DNA of 64,000 nucleotides from a virus, in IMG/VR virus record IMGVR_UViG_3300047322_000252, positions 54,221 to 118,220 of that record; one strand, given 5' to 3'. Positions within the stretch are counted from its first letter, which is position 1. Every line of letters begins with the position of its first letter. The notes under the pieces were generated by a model that was not told the origin of the DNA, did no database searches, and was given only the letters and a program-made list of their open reading frames with translations. Below are positions 23,323-31,311 of the stretch, one piece after another. A program made the position numbers and the translations under genes.

Positions 23323-25317
23323 ATGGCAATGGTGGTCGAGCCGTATCTCATCCGCACCCGCCACGACTTGAAGACGGCGGTCGCCCGCTGCTCCCAGTAC
23401 GACGCCTTCGTGATCGACGTCGAGACGGACGGCGTCTTCACCAAGACCAACTGGGTCACCTGGGTCGGCCTCGCCACCCATGGTCAGTGCTTCCTCATTC
23501 CCATCGGGCAGCGTCACGGGCGGCTCATCAAGCGAGCGCACTCGAAGATGGAGCTACCGCCCGACCATCTACGGGCCGTGCTCCAGAACGGCACGCTGTC
23601 CATGCGCAAGGTGAAGGTCAACTACCCGGCCGTGTTCGGGGACCCCGGCGAGCAACTGGACCCTGCTGTCGTCTTCGAGGAGCTACAGCCTCTGCTGTTC
23701 AGTGACCAGATCAAGATCGGCCACAACGTCAAGTTCGACCTGATGACGGTGTCCAAGTACTACGGCGGCGAGCTACCACCAGGGCCGTACGAGGACACGA
23801 TGATCATGCAGCACGTCGTGGACGAGAACCGGCGCCTCTACGACTTGAAGGAGTGCGTACTAGACATGCTCCGGGTGGTAGGTCTGGATCAGCGCCGGAC
23901 CTATTACCCCAAGCTGGGCAAGACCATCATGAACGAGTCTCTGATGGACGTGGCCCGCTACCTGTCCAAGGACACCTATCTCTGCTGGCTGTTGCGACAT
24001 CACCTGCGGGAGCGCTTGAAGAAGCAGGGGCTGGAGTCGGTGTTCCGGCTGGAGATGGACGTGTACCCGGCTGTGATGCGCATGGAGATGAACGGCGCCG
24101 CCATTGACACTGACGAGATGCAGGCGGTGGGCGCCGACCTGCGCCAGCAGATCACCCTCATCGAGAACCGGGCCTGGCAGATCGCTGACGGACCGTTCCA
24201 GATGACGGATGTGAACAAGAAGCGGGAGCTTCTGTTCATGCCCAAGGACAAGGTCAAGGGTGGGCAGGGCTTGAAGCCGCTCACCTGGACGGCCAAGACC
24301 GGCGTGCCCCAGTTGAACCAGTTCACCCTGGAGCACTACAGCGAGACGAACGAGCTAGCCCGGCTGTTCAGTGAGTGGAGCGCCGCCGCCAAGCTGCACT
24401 CCACCTATATCGTGGGCCTGCGGGACCGGATGCACGAGCGGGACGGTCAACATTACGTTTACACATCATTCACACAACAGGGCACGGTGACAGGGCGTCT
24501 GAGCAGCCGTGACCCCAACGTCCAGAACATCCCCACCGACTCCTCGATCCGGGGGCTATTCATCGCCCCGGACGGGCAGATCCTCATCGTGGCTGACTAC
24601 GACCAGATCGAGTTGCGGGTGATCGCCCACTTCTCGGGGGACCCGGTCATGCAGGGCATCTTCCAGCGGGGTGAGGACATCCACGCTGGTACAGCGGCTG
24701 CGGTGCTGGGCAAGGAGATCGAGGAAGTCACCCCCATCGAGCGCTCCAAGATCGGCAAGCCCCTCAACTTCGCCGTGGGCTACGGCGCAGGCTGGCAGAA
24801 GGTCGCCGCCATGTCCGGTACCAGCGAGCGCCAGGCCAAGCTCTTCGTGCGTCGGTACTACGAGCGCTTCGCCATGATCCAGCCCTGGAAGCGCCGGGTC
24901 CTGCTGGAGGCGTGGAAGCGGGGGGACCCCAAGAACCCCTACGGGCAGCCCCCATTTGTGACAACACTTCTGGGACGTAAGCGCAGGTTGCCGGAGCTTT
25001 ACAGCGGCGACAACGCCTTGAAGTCGAGGGCTGAGCGGCAGGCCATCAACCACCGGGTGCAGGGCACAGCGGCCGAGATCATGAAGATCGCCATCATCCG
25101 GGTGGACCGGGCCTTCCAGGACACGCCGTACCAGATGCTGATGACTGTTCATGACGAACTGCTGTCGGCCGTCCCCGAAGCCGAGGCTGAGCAGGCGAAA
25201 GCGGCCGTTGTGACAGCGATGTCCGGGATATGCTTCGCCAACGGAGATCCGATTCTCAACGTCCCACTGGTGGTGTCATGCGGAACAGCGAAGAGGTGGA
25301 GCGAGGCCAAGGGGTAA
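23323..25317 (+). CDS. Family A DNA polymerase with 3'-5' exonuclease
   Basis: 664 residues from ATG 23323; a second in-frame ATG is two codons on, and the open frame upstream (to 23188) runs through the terminator hairpin and is not coding. Exonuclease motifs: I 'IDVETDG' (D32/E34), II 'GHNVKFDL', III 'YLSKD'. Polymerase motif A is 'VADYDQIELR' (~423), motif B 'KIGKPLNFAVGYG' (~475) and motif C 'TVHDELL' (~609), with the catalytic Asp pair present. There is no 5'-3' nuclease domain, as usual in phage PolA types. It is the replicative polymerase. Motif B (24102-24114) and motif A-like sites (24955, 25207) lie inside; a motif B-like sequence overlaps the start codon. Confidence 0.9.
   Translation: MAMVVEPYLIRTRHDLKTAVARCSQYDAFVIDVETDGVFTKTNWVTWVGLATHGQCFLIPIGQRHGRLIKRAHSKMELPPDHLRAVLQNGTLSMRKVKVNYPAVFGDPGEQLDPAVVFEELQPLLFSDQIKIGHNVKFDLMTVSKYYGGELPPGPYEDTMIMQHVVDENRRLYDLKECVLDMLRVVGLDQRRTYYPKLGKTIMNESLMDVARYLSKDTYLCWLLRHHLRERLKKQGLESVFRLEMDVYPAVMRMEMNGAAIDTDEMQAVGADLRQQITLIENRAWQIADGPFQMTDVNKKRELLFMPKDKVKGGQGLKPLTWTAKTGVPQLNQFTLEHYSETNELARLFSEWSAAAKLHSTYIVGLRDRMHERDGQHYVYTSFTQQGTVTGRLSSRDPNVQNIPTDSSIRGLFIAPDGQILIVADYDQIELRVIAHFSGDPVMQGIFQRGEDIHAGTAAAVLGKEIEEVTPIERSKIGKPLNFAVGYGAGWQKVAAMSGTSERQAKLFVRRYYERFAMIQPWKRRVLLEAWKRGDPKNPYGQPPFVTTLLGRKRRLPELYSGDNALKSRAERQAINHRVQGTAAEIMKIAIIRVDRAFQDTPYQMLMTVHDELLSAVPEAEAEQAKAAVVTAMSGICFANGDPILNVPLVVSCGTAKRWSEAKG
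24102..24114 (+). repeat. Motif B copy CATTGACACTGAC
   Basis: Exact copy inside the DNA polymerase gene, read as I-D-T-D. Confidence 0.75.
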
Positions 25318-25637
25318 CCCTGACGAGCTTGCGGCGGGCCTTCCTCATCGACATGTCCTGGCCGGTCGGCAGTGATGCCATCGCCCGGCTGTTCGACCTG
25401 CCTGCGGCCTCAGCCGAGGTGCTGGAGGCCGAGGTCGGGGACTCTCGTGCCCGCATGGGCCGGTTCACTCGCAACGGGAAGCTGTGCGCCATCCTGACCC
25501 AGGCTGCCCGGGACTGCGAGGCCGTGCTCAGCGTGGTGGAGGACGAAGATGAGCGGGTGGCCTGGCTGGCGACGTACGCTCTGGCCGTCATGAACCTCTT
25601 GGAGATGGCAGGTGAGATCGAGGTGACGGCAGCGTGA
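25278..25637 (+). CDS. Hypothetical protein
   Basis: 119 residues; the ATG lies inside the polymerase 3' end (40-base overlap) and a later start cannot be excluded. Helical throughout: 'LTSLRRAFLIDMSWPVGSDAIARLFDLPAASAEVLEAEV' (cut) looks like a helix-turn-helix beginning, and 'ERVAWLATYALAVMNLLEMAGEI' is an amphipathic helix. The next gene overlaps its stop. Function not recognised. Confidence 0.5.
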   Translation: MRNSEEVERGQGVTLTSLRRAFLIDMSWPVGSDAIARLFDLPAASAEVLEAEVGDSRARMGRFTRNGKLCAILTQAARDCEAVLSVVEDEDERVAWLATYALAVMNLLEMAGEIEVTAA

Positions 25638-26062
25638 GCGCACAGGATTGGTACCGCAGGGCACTGGGAGGAGGGTCGCCAGCGCCTGCGGCCCCCCAAG
25701 CGTACGTGCCCCAGCAGCAGGTCCCAGCGGGCTATCAGGCCCCTCCGGGCTACCAACTGGTGCCCGTCCAGCAGCCCAACGGCAACGGGGCCATCCCCTG
25801 GAGCCAGATCCAACAGCAGCAGGTGCCGAACATCGACACCCGCACCATCCCTCGTGGTGCTGTGACACCAGAGAACTTCCTGGAGATGGCGAAGTTCTGG
25901 AGGGGTGGCGAGGGGCAGAAGGCGGCGCTCGACTGCCCGCAGTGCGGAGGGGTGCTCTTCCGTCGCTTCGAGGGCAGGCGTGAAGCCGCACCACTGTGTG
26001 AGTCGTGCGGCTTCAACGGCCTCTTCGTGCAGGGTCAGGGAGCCGTCGCCGTCAACGGGTGA
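25634..26062 (+). CDS. Pro/Gln-rich protein with C-terminal zinc ribbon
   Basis: 142 residues from a GTG overlapping the previous stop. Residues 10-75 are Pro/Gln/Ala-rich and probably disordered ('YVPQQQVPAGYQAPPGYQLVPVQQP', cut). Residues ~100-135 form a four-Cys ribbon, CPQC ... CESC. Such ribbon proteins often bind RNA polymerase or DNA ends. The 3' end overlaps, head to tail, with the minus-strand gene at 26035-26253 by 28 bases. Confidence 0.55.
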   Translation: MSAQDWYRRALGGGSPAPAAPQAYVPQQQVPAGYQAPPGYQLVPVQQPNGNGAIPWSQIQQQQVPNIDTRTIPRGAVTPENFLEMAKFWRGGEGQKAALDCPQCGGVLFRRFEGRREAAPLCESCGFNGLFVQGQGAVAVNG

Positions 26063-26253
26063 AACGCCGCCATGTGAGCGTCATACTCTTCACGAGAGTG
26101 CATGGTACGGTCGATGTTGGAGGCCTGGATGCCGTAGTGGGCAACACACAGGCGGCATGCCAGGCCTCTCTTGCTCCCGTCCACGAGCGCTAGCTCGACC
26201 GGCTCACGCCAGGGCAGTTCGGGGAAGGTCGCTTCGAGTTCGTCGTCAGTCAC
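26035..26253 (-). CDS. Small zinc-finger-like protein (minus strand)
   Basis: 72 residues from a GTG (VTDDELEATFPELPWREP). A TAGGAT box lies 7 nt upstream of the start, matching the leaderless pattern. 'LACRLCVAHYG' and 'EEYDAHMAAFH' give C-x2-C-(x)n-H-x4-H, a plausible zinc site. It is divergent from recA with only 33 bp between the start codons, so its promoter overlaps the recA promoter. It may regulate recA or simply share the promoter region. Confidence 0.5.
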   Translation of the reverse strand: MTDDELEATFPELPWREPVELALVDGSKRGLACRLCVAHYGIQASNIDRTMHSREEYDAHMAAFHPLTATAP

Positions 26254-26286
26254 GTACGGAATCCTACGAGGAGTACCGTAGGCCGG
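26254..26286. promoter_or_regulatory. Divergent overlapping leaderless promoters
   Basis: Minus-strand -10 ATCCTA (26261-26266, read TAGGAT) and plus-strand TACCGT (26274-26279) lie 8 bp apart, each 7 nt from its start codon (26253 and 26287). Confidence 0.55.
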
Positions 26287-27357
26287 ATGCCTGACACATC
26301 TCTCGACACGGTGCTGACGAGGGTCAACAAGAACCTCGGGGAAGGGACCCTCATCCGGGGGTCCGACTTGAAGAACCACCAGATCCCCCGCATCACGTCC
26401 GGGTCGTTGGCCCTGGACATGGCGCTGGGCGGCGGCTGGGCCATGAACTGTTGGTCCGAGCTTCTGGGTGAACCGTCCCATGGGAAAACGGTTCTCGCTC
26501 TCAAAACGATCGCCGCCAACCAACGTATCCACAAGCGTTTCCACACCCTGTGGATAGCCGCCGAGCCGTTCGTACCCGCCTGGGCCGAGACGTGCGAGGT
26601 CGATCTCGACCGGGTGATGATCGCTGACACCCGGGTGATGGAGGACGCCTACCAGATCGTCTGCGAGATGATCGACGGGCGCCTCGTGGACGCCGTCGTC
26701 ATCGACTCACTCTCTTCGCTCACGCCCACCGAGGAGGACGAGAAGGCCATGGACGACTGGCAGGTGGGCCTCGGCGCTCGCCTGACGGGCAAGTTCATGC
26801 GCAAGTCCAGCGTGGCCCAGCGCCGCAGCCTCACCGAGCCGGACCGCAACTGCTTCGGGCTGATCATCTCGCAGTGGCGGGAGAAGATCGGCGTGATGTA
26901 CGGCGACAACCGAGTCAGCCCCAACGGGCGGGCCAAGGAGTTCTTCTTCATGACCCGGGTGGAGGTGCGCCGGGATGACTGGCTGGGGCCGGACAAGCAC
27001 CGGGTGGGCCAGACGTTCAAGGCCCGCATCATCAAGAACAAGACGGCGCCGCCCCAGCGCTCAGCCGTGTTCGACTTCTACTGGGAGGACGACGGCAACC
27101 ACCGGGCCGGGCGTTATGACATCGGGAAGATGCTGGCCAACATCGGCATGGACCTGGGTGTCGTGGAGTTGAAGGGGGCCTGGTACTACTTTGCTGGGCA
27201 GAAGTGGAACGGCAAGGAGAAGTTCTGGGAGGCAGTCGATCAGGATGAGTTGTTACAACGAGGTCTGGCCAAGGCCATCCGTGGCCTCGCCCTGCCGGGC
27301 ATTGACATTGACGACCCCGCCCCGGCCAAGGCCAGGCGGGCGTTGAAGCGTGCCTAA
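26287..27357 (+). CDS. recA: RecA/UvsX-like recombinase
   Basis: 356 residues. The N-terminal 'RITSGSLALDMALGGG' leads to Walker A GEPSHGKT (about 61-68); Walker B is 'DAVVIDSLSSLTP' (about 137-149), followed by 'FMRKSSVAQRRSL' (loop L1 region) and 'NCFGLIISQWREKIGVMYGDN' (L2/Q). The C-terminal ~90 residues differ from cellular RecA and are unassigned. It would pair homologous strands for repair and recombination-dependent replication. Starts from a leaderless TANNNT site. A perfect motif A (27249-27259) and a motif B (27300-27312) lie in its 3' end. Confidence 0.85.
   Translation: MPDTSLDTVLTRVNKNLGEGTLIRGSDLKNHQIPRITSGSLALDMALGGGWAMNCWSELLGEPSHGKTVLALKTIAANQRIHKRFHTLWIAAEPFVPAWAETCEVDLDRVMIADTRVMEDAYQIVCEMIDGRLVDAVVIDSLSSLTPTEEDEKAMDDWQVGLGARLTGKFMRKSSVAQRRSLTEPDRNCFGLIISQWREKIGVMYGDNRVSPNGRAKEFFFMTRVEVRRDDWLGPDKHRVGQTFKARIIKNKTAPPQRSAVFDFYWEDDGNHRAGRYDIGKMLANIGMDLGVVELKGAWYYFAGQKWNGKEKFWEAVDQDELLQRGLAKAIRGLALPGIDIDDPAPAKARRALKRA
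27249..27259. repeat. Motif A, perfect GTTGTTACAAC
   Basis: Perfect palindromic copy inside recA, read as L-L-Q-R; only 40 bp from a motif B copy. Confidence 0.7.
27300..27312 (+). repeat. Motif B copy CATTGACATTGAC
   Basis: Exact copy in the recA 3' end, read as I-D-I-D. Confidence 0.75.
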
Positions 27358-27631
27358 GCCCTGGCAGAAGCAAGAGTCCCGGCTCGCCAACCTCCTTGGG
27401 GGCACTCGCAACGCCGGGTCCGGCAACGGCTGGGTCAGGAAGGCCGACGTGCGCAATGTGGACTGGTTGGTGGAGGCCAAGACCACCGACAACAAGGGGT
27501 ACCGCATCACCCTCCAGGAACTGCTCACCTTGGGCCACCAGGCCGACGTGGAGGGGCGCAAGCCTGCGTTCTGCATCGAGATCCAGGGCCACAACTACGT
27601 GGTGCTGCGAGAGCAGGAGTGGGAGCGGTGA
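27350..27631 (+). CDS. Hjc-like PD-(D/E)XK nuclease, small
   Basis: 93 residues from a GTG overlapping recA by 8 bases. 'ESRLANLLGGTRNAGSGNGWVRKADVRNVDWLVEAKTTD' (cut) has the order expected for a small Holliday-junction resolvase/VRR-like nuclease: N-terminal helix with Glu, a Gly/Asn loop, then D...(V)EAK, the D-ExK catalytic pair, followed by a Gln-rich helix. Adjacent to recA and the Cas4-like exonuclease, it likely resolves recombination or replication branches. Possible overlap in role with the gene at 30018. Confidence 0.6.
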   Translation: MPKPWQKQESRLANLLGGTRNAGSGNGWVRKADVRNVDWLVEAKTTDNKGYRITLQELLTLGHQADVEGRKPAFCIEIQGHNYVVLREQEWER

Positions 27632-28641
27632 GCGTGTCGAAGAGGGTGCTCATCGAGACACGCAACCTCACCGTGGGGGACGAGACGGTCATCCTCTCCG
27701 ACGTGCGCAAGCACGTGCTCAGACAGAGTCAGGAGCCTGAGCCGGACCGGCGCCAGGACATCCTCCATCCCAGCGAGATGGCCAAGGGGGACTGGTGCCA
27801 CCGGCACGACTACTACCGCCTCCGGGGCTACCCGGTGGACCCCAAGAGCCAGAACCCCAGCTTCCACATGGAGAACGTGTTCGAGGAGGGGCACGAGATC
27901 CACCACAAGTGGCAGCGTTGGCTGTGGGAGATGGGCACCCTCTACGGCGTCTTCTACTGCCAGTTGTGTGAACAGTCGTGGTGGGACCGCTCCCCCAAGG
28001 AGTGCTACTACTGCCAGGCCCCGCTCCGGTTCCTGCGGTACCACGAGATCCCCCTGTACGCCGACCACCTGCACATGGGGGGCAAGTCGGACGGCGGGCT
28101 GATGATCGAGGGCCAACCCTTCCGGCTGCTGGAGATCAAGAGCGTGAGCCTGGGCACTCTCCGGTTCGAGGCGCCCGACCTGTACGAGCGTTATGAGAAC
28201 AACGAGAGCCTGGACAAGATCTGGATGGAGATCAACCGGCCCTTCCCCAGCCACATCCGACAGGGCCTGCTCTACCTGTACATGGCGATCCGGGGTGCCA
28301 CCAGTGACGTCCCGGTGCCCCACGAGATGGTGTTCATCTACGAGTGGAAGCCCCGCCAGTTGGTGAAGGAGTTCGTGGTCGCCTACCAGCCACGGTGGGT
28401 GGAGAGGATGCTGGCCGGTGCCCAGATGGTCACCGACGCCTTGGACATCGGACGACCACCGCAGCGGCCTCCCTGGGCCGCTGACGAGCAGGTTCGCATC
28501 TGTCGAAGCTGTCCGTACCGTGCTCTATGCTGGAAACTGAACCATGAACAACACCAAGACCATCCGACGCCGGTCGCAACGCCCGTCAAGCGAGCCGCAG
28601 CGAATGTTCGCAGGCGTGCTCTTACCAAGCGAGCCTCCTGA
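27628..28641 (+). CDS. Cas4/RecB-like PD-(D/E)XK exonuclease with Cys clusters
   Basis: 337 residues from a GTG overlapping the previous stop (a second GTG is two codons on). 'LHPSEMAKGDWCHRHDYYRLRGY' supplies the first Cys of an Fe-S-type site; 'GHEIHHKWQ', 'HMGGKSDGGL' (Asp) and 'LLEIKSV' (E-x-K) give the nuclease core; 'QGLLYLYMA' matches RecB motif QxxxY; the last Cys set is CRSCPYRALC. An inserted CQLC ... CYYC ribbon (~residues 113-132) is unusual. Cas4/AddB-like enzymes process DNA ends for recombination. There is no CRISPR array near. Confidence 0.75.
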   Translation: MSVSKRVLIETRNLTVGDETVILSDVRKHVLRQSQEPEPDRRQDILHPSEMAKGDWCHRHDYYRLRGYPVDPKSQNPSFHMENVFEEGHEIHHKWQRWLWEMGTLYGVFYCQLCEQSWWDRSPKECYYCQAPLRFLRYHEIPLYADHLHMGGKSDGGLMIEGQPFRLLEIKSVSLGTLRFEAPDLYERYENNESLDKIWMEINRPFPSHIRQGLLYLYMAIRGATSDVPVPHEMVFIYEWKPRQLVKEFVVAYQPRWVERMLAGAQMVTDALDIGRPPQRPPWAADEQVRICRSCPYRALCWKLNHEQHQDHPTPVATPVKRAAANVRRRALTKRAS

Positions 28642-29041
28642 GCCGATACCGGCTGTACCCATCGACCTGGCTGAGCTAGCGGACCCGCACCTGATGCGGC
28701 TCTTCTCGTTGTACGTGGCGTGGAACGACTACCTGGACGTGCTGCGGGTGGAGGCCGAGGTGGAGGAGGGCAACGCCGAGGCTGACTTGAAGCTGTTGGA
28801 GGCCACGTCCATGGCAGGGTGGGGACCCAAGGACAAGGTGACCTTCGCCAGGGCCGAGCGGGACACCGATCCCGAGATCGTCATTGCTCGCCAGCGGGTG
28901 ACGACGGCGTGGTCCCGGCGCAAGGTGCTCATGGTGCTGTGCGGGAACATGGAGCGGGACGCAAGCCTGCTATCGAGGGAGTTGTCACGCCGTATCGGAC
29001 GAGCACCTGTGGAGGGGCGCTATGCAGGATGGAACACCTGA
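28544..29041 (+). CDS. Hypothetical helical protein
   Basis: 165 residues; overlaps the Cas4-like gene by 98 bases. Basic N-terminus (TIRRRSQRPSSEPQR), then helices with 'FSLYVAWNDYLDVLRVEAEVEEGNAEADLK' (cut) and a C-terminal basic part. The shape (helical hairpin, 'ARQRVTTAWSRRKVLMVL') is like phage recombination mediators or small packaging factors, but I cannot name it. It is in the recombination operon. Confidence 0.5.
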   Translation: MNNTKTIRRRSQRPSSEPQRMFAGVLLPSEPPEPIPAVPIDLAELADPHLMRLFSLYVAWNDYLDVLRVEAEVEEGNAEADLKLLEATSMAGWGPKDKVTFARAERDTDPEIVIARQRVTTAWSRRKVLMVLCGNMERDASLLSRELSRRIGRAPVEGRYAGWNT

Positions 29042-29348
29042 GGACGACGTCGTTGCGATCAGGCTGGATGCGGAGGCGTCAGCCGACAGCCAGGTGGTGC
29101 CCGAGGACGACGAGGCCGACCTGCTGCGCATCCAGCGGCTCTACAGCACGACCGACGCCATGGTGTGGGCCACCGAGTGGTGCATCGTGGCCCGCAAGCT
29201 GGAGTACCTGGGCAAGCCGTTGATCGATGAGGGCTGGATGGTGGGGTGGTTCGCCAACGCCATCGAGATCGGACGAGAGGCCGGGTATCGCAAGGCCATG
29301 GAGTCCATTGACACTGACGATGGTCGGGGACGGGAGTTCACACGATGA
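29022..29348 (+). CDS. Hypothetical protein
   Basis: 108 residues, overlapping the preceding gene by 20 bases. Acidic N-terminus (VVPEDDEADLL) then a helical part rich in Trp ('TEWCIVARKLEYLG', 'GWMVGWFANAIEIGREAGYRKAM'). Not recognised. An exact motif B (29306-29318) lies near its end, read as I-D-T-D. Its last codon overlaps the start of the next gene. Confidence 0.5.
   Translation: MQDGTPEDDVVAIRLDAEASADSQVVPEDDEADLLRIQRLYSTTDAMVWATEWCIVARKLEYLGKPLIDEGWMVGWFANAIEIGREAGYRKAMESIDTDDGRGREFTR
29306..29318 (+). repeat. Motif B copy CATTGACACTGAC
   Basis: Exact copy near the 3' end of the gene at 29022-29348. Confidence 0.75.
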
Positions 29349-29590
29349 TCTGTTCGCTGTGTGAGGAGCCGATGGGCAATGAGTCTTCGGCCAACAACAA
29401 CCCGGTCGCTCCGATGCACCGGGTGTGCGCACTGCGCTCTGTCATGGGGGGCATCGGCCACTTGATCGCCCACGAGTACTGGTGTCTCCAGCAAGGCGAT
29501 CCGGACGCCGGGTTGACGTGGCACCAGAGCGCCCGGTTGGTGGAGCACTACATCCAGGTGATGGGTGTCGAGACGGCGGCAGCCAAGTGA
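29345..29590 (+). CDS. Small zinc-binding-like protein
   Basis: 81 residues, ATGA overlap. MICSLCEEPMG at the N-terminus, with HRVCALR about 17 residues later, gives C-x2-C...H/C, a likely zinc knuckle. A helical C-terminal half follows ('WHQSARLVEHYIQVMGVETAAAK'). The stop overlaps the next GTG. No function known. Confidence 0.5.
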   Translation: MICSLCEEPMGNESSANNNPVAPMHRVCALRSVMGGIGHLIAHEYWCLQQGDPDAGLTWHQSARLVEHYIQVMGVETAAAK

Positions 29591-30018
29591 CCGCCCTCGT
29601 GCTCATCCCCGCTCATACTCCCGGCCTTCCCGAGGACGCCCACCTCACCCTGGTGTGGCCTGGGGAGAAGCCTGGCACCGACGTGTTGTCAGCACTCGCC
29701 ATCATCGGGGCCAACTTCTCCCGTACCACCCTCGCCTTCGGGGCCAAGGTGATCGGCGCTGCCTTCTTCGGGGAGAAGCGCAACGAGCCGGTCCTGTTGT
29801 CTGAACTGACCTCCGAACTGGCGCTCATGCGAGCCGCCGTCCAGCAGTACAGCCAGTCCGAGCACACCGAGTTCCGCCCTCACGTGGCTGTCCCTGGTCT
29901 GACACCGAAGATGCTCAACGTGAAGACCCGGCCACGCCTCCTGTACTTCAACCAGTTGGCCTTGTGGCCTGCCAGCCAGGGGTCCGCAGGGGCCGTGACC
30001 TGGTGGTTGGGGTCCTGA
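29587..30018 (+). CDS. 2H phosphoesterase-like protein
   Basis: 143 residues from a GTG overlapping the previous stop. Two repeated His motifs mark the 2H superfamily: 'HLTLVWPGE' (~residue 19) and 'FRPHVAVPG' (~residue 101), the first H-x-T, the second H-x-A, one substitution from the canonical H-x-[T/S]. The length fits LigT/CPDase-type proteins. Family members cleave cyclic phosphates in RNA, and phage Acb1 degrades cyclic nucleotides of CBASS defence. Either role is possible here. The second-motif change may mean altered activity. Confidence 0.6.
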   Translation: MTALVLIPAHTPGLPEDAHLTLVWPGEKPGTDVLSALAIIGANFSRTTLAFGAKVIGAAFFGEKRNEPVLLSELTSELALMRAAVQQYSQSEHTEFRPHVAVPGLTPKMLNVKTRPRLLYFNQLALWPASQGSAGAVTWWLGS

Positions 30019-30419
30019 TGGTCAATCGATCGAAGAAGACGGGAACCGAGCACGAGTCCAAGAGCGTCATCTGGTTGAAGCGCAACGGGTGGCCCTACGC
30101 CCGGCGCATCACCATGAAGGGGCAGCGAGACGAGGGAGACATCGACCTGGGCAACGGCATCCCGGTGATGATCGAGGCCAAGAACGAGAAGACGATCAGC
30201 CTGGCTCAGTACATCAAGGAGATGGACGCTCAGATCGTCAACGCCGACGCCGAGACGGGCTTCGTCATCATCAAGCGTAGGGGAACCACGGACGTGGGGA
30301 AGTACTACGCTCTGACAACTGTCGAACATGCGAACGACCTGCTACGGAGAGTGTACAAGGTTCGGAAACGTCGGCTGATCCGTACGACCCATTCCGATCC
30401 GTCCTCCAACGGCGCATGA
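30018..30419 (+). CDS. Holliday-junction resolvase/restriction-fold nuclease-like protein
   Basis: 133 residues; ATG shares one base with the previous stop. 'GTEHESKSVIWLKRNGW' (N-terminal Glu), 'DEGDIDLGNGIPVMIEAKNEK' (D...E-A-K) and 'LAQYIKEMDAQI' give the E-D-ExK arrangement of archaeal Hjc and VRR-type nucleases. It is the second such gene after 27350; one could resolve four-way junctions and the other could nick or trim ends. The C-terminal ~25 residues are basic. Confidence 0.6.
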   Translation: MVNRSKKTGTEHESKSVIWLKRNGWPYARRITMKGQRDEGDIDLGNGIPVMIEAKNEKTISLAQYIKEMDAQIVNADAETGFVIIKRRGTTDVGKYYALTTVEHANDLLRRVYKVRKRRLIRTTHSDPSSNGA

Positions 30420-30426
30420 TGGAGGC

Positions 30427-30717
30427 ATGGCAAGGAGCAGCTACGAGATCCTGGATAGGTACGAACTTCCGTGCCCAGCGTGCCAGGGCATCGGTTGCGT
30501 GAACTGCCGTAATGGTTCCGTCCCGGTGTACACCCTGGTCAGCGGCCGATCGAAGGTGCGTTGCAACGCTTTCGGCCACGTCATGTTGGGCAAGACCGAA
30601 CGACCCACGAACGCAAGGGACCTACCCCAGGTCGCCTGGTGCAGCCGCTGCCAATGGCAGCAGGTTCACACGGACGTCCCCGAGGCTTATGATCTGGAGG
30701 CCGAACACACCGCCTAG
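30427..30717 (+). CDS. Zinc-finger protein with DnaJ-like CxxCxGxG motif
   Basis: 96 residues; ribosome site GGAGGC just upstream. 'CPACQGIGCVNCRNG' matches one DnaJ cysteine-rich repeat (CxxCxGxG-like), followed by another pair CSRC near residue 72. Together they could hold two zinc ions. Probable adaptor or nucleic-acid binder; no J domain is present. Confidence 0.6.
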   Translation: MARSSYEILDRYELPCPACQGIGCVNCRNGSVPVYTLVSGRSKVRCNAFGHVMLGKTERPTNARDLPQVAWCSRCQWQQVHTDVPEAYDLEAEHTA

Positions 30718-30726
30718 GAGGTCGCC

Positions 30727-31311
30727 ATGGACCTGACCACCATCACCGTTCCCGAGGACGTAGCCGAAGAGCGAGTCCGAGAGTACGAGGTGGCGGTCAG
30801 GGAACGGCGAGACGCCGAGGACCAAGCCATCCTCTCGGCGTACAAGGCGGCGGCTCGTGGCCTCCCGATCATCATGCTCCCGCAGGTGATCAAGGCCGGG
30901 GGCTTCTTCTCCGATGACCACCCGGTGTGCCCCCGACTCCCGAAGCTCGCCATCGCCCGAGCCGACGCCCGCACCTGCTGGGTGGACAGCCGCTCGAACG
31001 AGATCGTCTACCGGGACAGCAACCGGGTGCAGAACCGGGGCGCTCTCGTCGCCCCGCACTCGGTGTCAGTGTCAGTGCCCGGGAATCGCTGGTGGCGCTC
31101 CGCTCAGACCATCGTGCCCCACGTCCCGCCCCGGCACCGGCCCAAGCGAGGCCGCATCGGCAGCTTCCACGTCCTGTGGGAGGTCGAGGAGTGGACCAAC
31201 GTGGCGCCCATCGACCCGGCGCTGCTGCGCCACATCCGGGGCGACCTGTGGAGCGTGCTCGCTGTGTGGGACCTGACGGACCTGGAGCGGGCTGTACTCT
31301 CGGCCCGATGA
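30727..31311 (+). CDS. Hypothetical protein
   Basis: 194 residues, strong ribosome site AGGAGG. N-terminal helix with many acidic/basic residues ('EDVAEERVREYEVAVRERRDAEDQAI', cut) followed by a mixed alpha/beta part with 'CPRLPKLAIARADARTCW' and a basic 'VPPRHRPKRGRIGSFHVLWEVEEW'. Not recognised. Carries a near-copy of motif B, reverse sense, at 31065-31077. Confidence 0.5.
   Translation: MDLTTITVPEDVAEERVREYEVAVRERRDAEDQAILSAYKAAARGLPIIMLPQVIKAGGFFSDDHPVCPRLPKLAIARADARTCWVDSRSNEIVYRDSNRVQNRGALVAPHSVSVSVPGNRWWRSAQTIVPHVPPRHRPKRGRIGSFHVLWEVEEWTNVAPIDPALLRHIRGDLWSVLAVWDLTDLERAVLSAR
31295..31307 (+). promoter_or_regulatory. Candidate leaderless promoter (TACTCT)
   Basis: TACTCT 31295-31300, 7 nt before ATG 31308, inside the end of the preceding gene. 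Confidence 0.4.

Noticed and set aside
27628-28641. Cas4 of a phage CRISPR-Cas system
   Set aside because: No cas1, cas2, effector or repeat array nearby; the recombination operon context fits a RecB-like exonuclease.
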